Source of the DNA: JAJFTV01 sp964426355
Lineage (GTDB): Bacteria > Chloroflexota > Anaerolineae > Anaerolineales > Anaerolineaceae
Direction: 5' to 3'
NCBI GenBank assembly: GCA_964426355.1
Contig: CAYRRA010000110.1
Location: 1-14,992, forward strand
Length of the DNA: 14,992 nucleotides
In this document: positions 6,909-12,541 of the stretch, piece after piece
How positions within the stretch are numbered: position 1 is the first letter of the stretch
How the letters are laid out: each line of letters starts with the position of its first letter
The notes under the pieces: model-generated
Database searches by the model: none
What the model saw: only the letters and a program-made list of their open reading frames with translations
What the model was told of the DNA's origin: nothing
Position numbers and translations under genes: made by a program

Positions 6909-7101
6909 TGCGTATGTACCCCCGGTAGCGCGCCTAACAGAATTGAAAGGTTGTTAAGCCAGGCTGGTTTTTCAAGGCGCTGTGGATGTAAGTAGCACGA
7001 AAAAAAATGTACAATGTTAACAATATATCAACGCCAAAGCCGATCATCACTGGTAATGACAAGAAGTGCCCTTTTCTTGGATATCTTTTGCAGGGAGAAA
7101 A

Positions 7102-9483
7102 ATGGATTCAGGCGCTTTGCTGCGAAGGTGTTTGTTCGTTATTTTGATTGTATCACTTGGCTTTTACCTGGTGGGTTATACACCGGTGCCTGCCCGGCAA
7201 GTGATCCGCGTAGGCGTTTATGACAACCCACCTAAAATTTTCTTGAATGATAAAGGAAACGTTTCAGGTTTTTGGCATGATTTAGTCCGCTATATTGCCG
7301 AACAAGAGAATTGGGAAATTGAATGGGTGTATGGCAGTTGGGAAGAAAGCCTGAAACGCCTGGAAAAAAATGAGATCGACATGCTGCCGGATGTGGGCTG
7401 GACGGAAGAACGCAGCCAAACCTTTGCGTTTTCACCCGAAACGGTTGTGGTCAGCTGGGCGCGCTTGTATGTGCCCAGGGGTTCCTCCATTGAAACCATA
7501 TTAGATCTTGAGGATAAAACAGTCGCGGGGCTGGCAGGCAGCTTGAACTTTGATGGTCCGGAAGGGTTAAAGGCGCTTGCTGCCAGTTTCAATGTTCAGT
7601 GCACGTTTATCGGTATGAACAGCTATCTTGAGGTCTTTCAAGCCCTGGCAAATAATGAGGTCGATGCCGGCATTGCCAACAAGGATTTTGGCAATTTAAA
7701 CGAAGAAGAATATGGTGTTGACCGCACACCGATCATCGTTCAACCGACCAGCCTCCGGTTTGCTTTTACAAAAGACGCAGAATTGACTCCTTACTTAATT
7801 GAGACCGTCGATTCATATCTAAAGGCAATGAAATCGGACCCCGATTCTGTCTATTACCAGGCGCTTGACCTCTACCTGGGAGAAAATTCAGAAAAGACAA
7901 TCATCGAGATCATCCCCACCTGGGTCAATGTCTTTTTTTTGGGAGCGGGAAGCCTCATCCTTTTCTTGCTGGCAGTCAGCGTTACTGCCCGAAGGCAGGT
8001 ACGACGACAGACTGCCGAGCTGCGTGCCAGCGAAAGGCATAATCGCGTCTTGTTGGAAAACAACCCGGATCAAATCTTTCTGTTAAATGCCACGGGTGTT
8101 ATCCTGGATTACCACTCAGCTATAGAGAACTCTTCTTCTATCCTGTCAGAGGAGTTTCATGGGAAAACTGTTGCGGATATGCTGCCGCCCGATCTGGCAG
8201 AGTCTGTGCTGAGAAAAGTGGGCAAAGCCATCGAGACCGGTGAAATCCAAACGGACGAATATAAACTGACCTTGAAGGGTCAGGAAAGGGAATTTGAGGG
8301 ACGTTTCAGCGCCAATGAAAAAGGTGAGGTCATTGTCATCCTGCGTGATATCACTGCCAAAAAACAGGCTGAGCGAGAACGCCAGGAGAGCGAAAGACGC
8401 TACCAGACTCTTGCCAGGGTCTCTCCTGTGGGTATTTTCCACACGGATAAAAATGGAGAGACCACTTACGTGAACCCAACCTGGTGCCAGATTACCGGTT
8501 TATCTTCAGAGGAAGCGCTTGGAAATGGTTGGTTGCGGGCAGTTCACCCAGAAGACCGTGACTCGCTTGCGACAAACTGGCAGGATGCTGCTTCATTTCA
8601 GAGAACCTCTCTTGCTGATTATCGGTTTGTGCACCCGGATGGGACGGTTGTTTGGGTGATTGGACAGGCTGTCCCCGAATACGATGCAAACAACCAGGTG
8701 GTTAGTTTTGTGGGGACTATCACCGATATTACTGAGCGTAAGAAAATGGAAGATCTGAAAGCGGCTGTGATCCGTGCCGAAAGCGCAGACCGGCTTAAGT
8801 CGGCGTTTCTTGCCACCATGTCCCACGAACTGCGTACCCCGCTGAATTCCATCATTGGTTTCACCGGCATTTTGCTGCAAAAGCTGGTCGGACCGCTGAA
8901 CGATGAGCAGGAGAAACAGCTCACAATGGTGAAAGGCAGTGCTCATCACCTGCTTGAATTAATTAACGACGTGCTCGATATTTCCAAGATCGAAGCCGGT
9001 CAGATTGATGTACATAATGAAATGTTTGACATGCGTTCATCAATACTGAAAAGCCTGGAGAAGGTGACGCCGATGGCTGAGAGGAAGGGGCTGTCTATCA
9101 CCTCCGAGATCGCCGATGAAGTTCAAATGATCTACAGCGATCGGCGGCGCGTGGAACAAATTTTGATCAACTTACTGAATAACGCTGTCAAATTTACAGA
9201 GCATGGCGGAGTCCATCTGAAATGTAATATTGAGAAAGGGCGGCTGGTAACGCACATTCACGATACCGGCATTGGGATTAAATCGGAAGACCTCCAGACC
9301 TTGTTTAAGCCATTTCAACAGATTGATACAGGGCTCACCCGCCAATACGAAGGCACCGGATTGGGGCTTTCTATTTGCAAGCGGCTGGTTGACTTGTTGG
9401 GAGGACAGATATCGGTTGAAAGCGAGTGGATGAAGGGCAGCACTTTTACCTTCACTTTACCTATGGAGAACAGCAAATCATGA
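7102..9483 (+). CDS. Membrane sensor histidine kinase (SBP-PAS-PAS-HisKA-HATPase)
   Basis: This 793-residue sensor has an N-terminal membrane helix at about 9-26. A solute-binding (family 3, amino-acid type) domain follows at about 33-262, exposed outside the cytoplasmic membrane. A second membrane helix is at about 273-295. Two PAS domains lie at about 315-420 and 432-547. The HisKA domain has SHELRTP with phospho-accepting His575. The ATPase domain shows N-box LLNNAVKFTE, DTGIGI, and GTGLGLSICKRL. There is no receiver of its own. The ATG at 7102 is chosen over the GTG at 7066 because GGGAG (7093-7097) lies 4 nt upstream. Its stop overlaps the next start (ATGA), so it is coupled to two response regulators. 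The domain order resembles EvgS/BvgS-type sensors without their phosphorelay parts. No convincing promoter was found in 6909-7101. Confidence 0.9.
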   Translation: MDSGALLRRCLFVILIVSLGFYLVGYTPVPARQVIRVGVYDNPPKIFLNDKGNVSGFWHDLVRYIAEQENWEIEWVYGSWEESLKRLEKNEIDMLPDVGWTEERSQTFAFSPETVVVSWARLYVPRGSSIETILDLEDKTVAGLAGSLNFDGPEGLKALAASFNVQCTFIGMNSYLEVFQALANNEVDAGIANKDFGNLNEEEYGVDRTPIIVQPTSLRFAFTKDAELTPYLIETVDSYLKAMKSDPDSVYYQALDLYLGENSEKTIIEIIPTWVNVFFLGAGSLILFLLAVSVTARRQVRRQTAELRASERHNRVLLENNPDQIFLLNATGVILDYHSAIENSSSILSEEFHGKTVADMLPPDLAESVLRKVGKAIETGEIQTDEYKLTLKGQEREFEGRFSANEKGEVIVILRDITAKKQAERERQESERRYQTLARVSPVGIFHTDKNGETTYVNPTWCQITGLSSEEALGNGWLRAVHPEDRDSLATNWQDAASFQRTSLADYRFVHPDGTVVWVIGQAVPEYDANNQVVSFVGTITDITERKKMEDLKAAVIRAESADRLKSAFLATMSHELRTPLNSIIGFTGILLQKLVGPLNDEQEKQLTMVKGSAHHLLELINDVLDISKIEAGQIDVHNEMFDMRSSILKSLEKVTPMAERKGLSITSEIADEVQMIYSDRRRVEQILINLLNNAVKFTEHGGVHLKCNIEKGRLVTHIHDTGIGIKSEDLQTLFKPFQQIDTGLTRQYEGTGLGLSICKRLVDLLGGQISVESEWMKGSTFTFTLPMENSKS

Positions 9484-9866
9484 AAGCCAGGATTCTTGTG
9501 ATTGAAGACAACGAACAGAACATGTATCTGGTAACGTTTATTTTGGAAAAGCACGATTACCAGGTGATCCAGGCGAGCAACGGTCTGGATGGTATTGAAC
9601 TGGCGCGCCAGCAGAGCCCTGATTTGATCTTGCTGGATATTCAGCTCCCTGTTATGGATGGATACGCAGTGGCTCGTGAACTGCGGAAAATTGAGGCTCT
9701 GTCCGAGAAACACATCATCGCGGTGACCTCGTATGCCATGCCGGGGGATCGCGAGCATGCCCTGGAGGCAGGTTGTTCGGGCTACATCGAAAAACCCATC
9801 AACCCAGAGACGTTTATTTCTCAGGTAGAAGACTATCTGAATTCCAGCGTGTCGAGAGATGAATGA
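9480..9866 (+). CDS. Single-domain response regulator (CheY/DivK-like receiver)
   Basis: This 128-residue protein is a receiver domain alone. Acidic residues E9/D10, phospho-acceptor Asp53 (LILLDIQLPVMDG), Thr83 (AVTSYAM) and Lys105 (GYIEKP) are all in place, so it should be phosphorylatable. The start at 9480 forms an ATGA overlap with the kinase stop. GGAG at 9465-9468 is 11 nt upstream. It has no output domain, so it probably carries phosphate onward or acts by protein contact, as DivK does. Its sequence resembles the receiver of the next gene (both read DN-x-QN near residue 11 and QASNG near 31-35), which suggests duplication within the operon. Confidence 0.9.
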   Translation: MKARILVIEDNEQNMYLVTFILEKHDYQVIQASNGLDGIELARQQSPDLILLDIQLPVMDGYAVARELRKIEALSEKHIIAVTSYAMPGDREHALEAGCSGYIEKPINPETFISQVEDYLNSSVSRDE

Positions 9867-11980
9867 TGAAGAAATTATTGATTGTTGATGATAATGCTCA
9901 AAACCTGTATTTGTTGGAAGTTCTTTTAAAGACCAACGGCTTTGAGGTAGAGCAAGCTTCCAATGGGGTTGAAGCATTGGAACTGGCGCGTTCAAACCCA
10001 CCGGATTTGATCATTTCCGATATCTTGATGCCGGATATGGACGGTTTCAGCCTGTGTCGTACCTGGAAAGCGGATGAACGTTTGAAGGAAATCCCTTTCA
10101 TTTTTTATACTGCTACCTATACCGATTCCAGGGACGAAAAATTGGCTTTGAGCCTGGGTGCGGAACGTTTTTTGGTGAAACCGCTGGACTGGGATATATT
10201 TCTTTCCATCCTTCAAGAAATTTTCCAAAAATATGAAAGCGGAGCGCCAACCCTGCAGCCGGACATGATCGAGACGGATGATGAGTTTTACAGAGAATAT
10301 AATGCTGCGCTCATCCGTAAGCTGGAAGATAAGATGATGCAATTGCAGCGTTCCAATCGGCGCCTGGCATCGCTGTATAAGGTAAGCTGTGAACTACACA
10401 CCACAAAATCACCCGCTGAACTGCTCGATATTGCCCTGCAAGCTATCATCGAGACGGCGGGTTTACCTTATGCTAATTACTTTACCTATGATCCACATTC
10501 AAAGACGCTGTCCTTGTCTGCAACCATTGGTTTTTCTGATGAAACCCTGACGACGTACATCAGAGGGATAGATTTTAAGCTGGGAGACCGGCGTGGACTG
10601 GTTGGGTTTGTTGCACAAACTGGTCAACCTCTCAATATTTCAGACACTTCACAGGATCCGGATTGGATTGTTCTCGACTCCGAAATCAGATCGGTATTGT
10701 TTGCCCCCGTGCATTTTGAAAACAGGCTTCAAGGGGTGATCGGGTTATACAGTAAGGAGAAACAGGCTTTCACGGAAGAGGATATTCATGATATTACCGC
10801 TTTGGCAAACAACCTGGCGGTTGTTTTTGAAAACAGAAACAATCAGGAACAGGTAAAAAAGCAGCTTACACGTATTTCGGCATTACATAACATTGATCTT
10901 GCGATCAACAGCAGCATGGATTTGCATAATACCTTGCATGTCGTGCTGGATCATGTCAGAACTCAATTGAAGGCGGATGCAGCGGACATGCTGCTTTCAC
11001 AAGCGAATGCGCCGATTTATGAGTTTACAGCCGGGCGTGGTTTTCTCACCCGTAATATTGAAAAGAACCATATCCGTATGGGACGCAGTCTTGACAAACA
11101 GGCTGCCATAGAACGGCGCATCATTCACGTAACAGAGTTGACCGATCAGATGGTTTCGCCGGCTTTTATGTCGATGTGGGTTTCAGAAGGGTTTCAAACC
11201 TATTTTGGAGCGCCATTGATTGCTAAGGGTAAAGTTGTCGGCGTGTTAGAAGTCTTTCAGCGTTCATTATTTGAACCGGATGATGAATGGTTTGATTATT
11301 TTGAAACATTGGCGAGCCAGGCAGCTATTGCCATTGATAACGCCCGGATGTTCAGCGATTTGCAACGTTCTAACATGGAATTGAGCATCGCGTATGACGC
11401 CACCATCAAAGGTTGGTCGCGGGCGATGGATTTGCGTGACCAGGAAACCGAGGGGCATACCCAGCGCGTGACTGAAATAACCGTCCGGTTGGCAGGATTG
11501 ATGGGTATCAGCGAACAAATGATCCACATCCGCCGCGGAGCATTGCTGCACGATATTGGTAAATTAGGTGTGCCAGATTCTATCTTGCTAAAACCTGGAA
11601 AACTGACCGATGAGGAATGGGTGATCATGCGCAAGCACCCGCAGTTTGCCTATGAAATGCTGCTGCCGATCGATTACTTGAACCCTGCGCTGGACATCCC
11701 GTATTGCCATCATGAAAAATGGGATGGGACGGGTTATCCACGTGGTTTGAAGGGCGAACAGATCCCGCTGCCTGCGCGTGTGTTTGCAGTGGTGGATGTA
11801 TGGGATGCCCTGCGATCAGATCGTACTTATCGGAAAGCCTGGCAAGAGGAAGAGGTAATGGCGTATATTCGCGAGCAGTCAGGAAAACATTTCGACCCGC
11901 ATGTTGTCGAGAAGTTCTTTCAGCTATTAGATGAGTTAAAACGGCAACGGGGCGATTCAAACCACACCTTTTCTGTATGA
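9863..11980 (+). CDS. Response regulator with two GAF domains and an HD-GYP output domain
   Basis: This 705-residue protein is predicted to hydrolyse cyclic di-GMP in the cytosol. The receiver domain (about 1-125) has acidic D9/D10 and phospho-acceptor Asp53 in LIISDILMPDMDG, with Lys in FLVKPLD. Two GAF-like domains (about 168-328 and 335-502) follow a helical linker and could bind small ligands. The C-terminal HD-GYP domain (about 512-695) has His563-Asp564 in LLHDIGK, HHEKWDGTGYPRGL with Gly624-Tyr625-Pro626, and VVDVWDAL. These are intact metal and catalytic motifs. The usual SDRPYR reads SDRTYR. The start forms ATGATG; the first ATG overlaps the previous stop by 4 nt, and the second (9866) is also possible. 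Coupling to the kinase and receiver suggests phosphorylation-controlled c-di-GMP breakdown. Confidence 0.92.
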   Translation: MMKKLLIVDDNAQNLYLLEVLLKTNGFEVEQASNGVEALELARSNPPDLIISDILMPDMDGFSLCRTWKADERLKEIPFIFYTATYTDSRDEKLALSLGAERFLVKPLDWDIFLSILQEIFQKYESGAPTLQPDMIETDDEFYREYNAALIRKLEDKMMQLQRSNRRLASLYKVSCELHTTKSPAELLDIALQAIIETAGLPYANYFTYDPHSKTLSLSATIGFSDETLTTYIRGIDFKLGDRRGLVGFVAQTGQPLNISDTSQDPDWIVLDSEIRSVLFAPVHFENRLQGVIGLYSKEKQAFTEEDIHDITALANNLAVVFENRNNQEQVKKQLTRISALHNIDLAINSSMDLHNTLHVVLDHVRTQLKADAADMLLSQANAPIYEFTAGRGFLTRNIEKNHIRMGRSLDKQAAIERRIIHVTELTDQMVSPAFMSMWVSEGFQTYFGAPLIAKGKVVGVLEVFQRSLFEPDDEWFDYFETLASQAAIAIDNARMFSDLQRSNMELSIAYDATIKGWSRAMDLRDQETEGHTQRVTEITVRLAGLMGISEQMIHIRRGALLHDIGKLGVPDSILLKPGKLTDEEWVIMRKHPQFAYEMLLPIDYLNPALDIPYCHHEKWDGTGYPRGLKGEQIPLPARVFAVVDVWDALRSDRTYRKAWQEEEVMAYIREQSGKHFDPHVVEKFFQLLDELKRQRGDSNHTFSV

Positions 11981-12000
11981 GCCTGTCCTGGGGGTTGTGT

Positions 12001-12110
12001 CAAAAGTTGATCTTTTTAGAAATCGTCTCGAACGTTTTCTGTTCGGGCTGCAACTTGCTTTAAAGGTTGGTGAGTGGGATTCGATAGAGTTATCATAATT
12101 GTGGTGAAGA
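12001..12110. repeat. Dispersed intergenic repeat, copy B
   Basis: This is the second copy of the element seen at the left edge of the window, in the same orientation (36/44 identical for 12051-12094 against 109-152). It begins with outer arms AAGTTG (12004-12009) / CAACTT (12051-12056). An inner 7-bp hairpin CTCGAAC / GTTCGGG (12027-12047, one G-T pair) lies between them. It lies between the HD-GYP gene and the ileS promoter and may serve as the end of the signalling operon. No T-run follows, so this is uncertain. Confidence 0.5.
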
Positions 12111-12135
12111 CTAAATTTGCGACAATGTGCGATAC

Positions 12136-12164
12136 TTGACCCTGCACTTAGAATATGGCATAAT
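12136..12164 (+). promoter_or_regulatory. ileS: ileS (T-box) promoter
   Basis: TTGACC (12136-12141) and CATAAT (12159-12164) are separated by 17 nt, 5 of 6 matches in each hexamer. Transcription would begin near 12171, just before the first T-box helix. Confidence 0.75.
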
Positions 12165-12170
12165 CTATCC

Positions 12171-12516
12171 AACTTTAGAATAGAAAAAGCTGTGATGGAA
12201 ACGAGTAGACCTGTTTGCGCCTGGCAGCGAACCCGGGATCGTGTGAGCCGGGGCGGGCGGGCAGGTTGAAAATCCTTCCGGAGTTGCAAACTGAAAAAGG
12301 CTGAGGAACATTTCTAAAGCCTCCAATAAGGGCGCCGGGGTTCGTCCCTCGTTAGTAAAGACGCAGGATATGCTGGTTTTTCGTTTTTTCTGGTCGTTTC
12401 TGGTGAGCTGTCCGCCGAATGGCGGGAAGCGGGGTGGTACCGCGGAGTGTGATTTTTACGCCTTCGTCCCTGGTTGCGGGTGTTGTTAACCTGCAAGATG
12501 GGAAGAAGGTTTTTTT
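12171..12516 (+). ncRNA. Isoleucine T-box riboswitch leader
   Basis: The leader RNA measures uncharged tRNA-Ile and decides between termination and ileS transcription. The conserved T-box AAGCGGGGTGGTACCGCGG is at 12427-12445. Its TGGT (12435-12438) should pair with the tRNA acceptor end and its A discriminator. In Stem I, AGTA (12204-12207) faces TGAAAATC across the helix ACCTG (12209-12213) / CAGGT (12262-12266). Below it GGAA (12197-12200) pairs with TTCC (12276-12279). The isoleucine codon ATC at 12272-12274 is the likely specifier. A stem II candidate is AGGCT/AGCCT near 12298-12323. GGGG in the T-box can pair with TCCC of 12467-12470, which is also part of the terminator, so the two folds exclude each other. 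Confidence 0.9.
12461..12516 (+). terminator. T-box-controlled intrinsic terminator
   Basis: CCTTCGTCCC (12461-12470) pairs with GGGAAGAAGG (12500-12509) at 9 of 10 positions. Inside it TTGCGGGT pairs with ACCTGCAA (8 bp, one G-U). Seven T follow at 12510-12516. It ends about 25 nt before ileS and is unusually long because of the inner helix. Confidence 0.8.
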
Positions 12517-12541
12517 ATTTGACCTGTTACACGGAGGTAAG

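Noticed and set aside
6909..7101. Cyclic di-GMP riboswitch or clear promoter before the kinase operon
   Set aside because: No GEMM-like motif was found. TACAAT at 7010-7015 has no acceptable -35 partner. TGTTAACA is only a short palindrome.
12051..12094. Possible tRNA 3' end or attachment site on the minus strand (TCGAATCCCACTCACCA)
   Set aside because: It resembles a T-loop plus CCA, but the T-stem and acceptor stem do not pair, and no D or anticodon arm is found. The DNA between the two copies is not an island.
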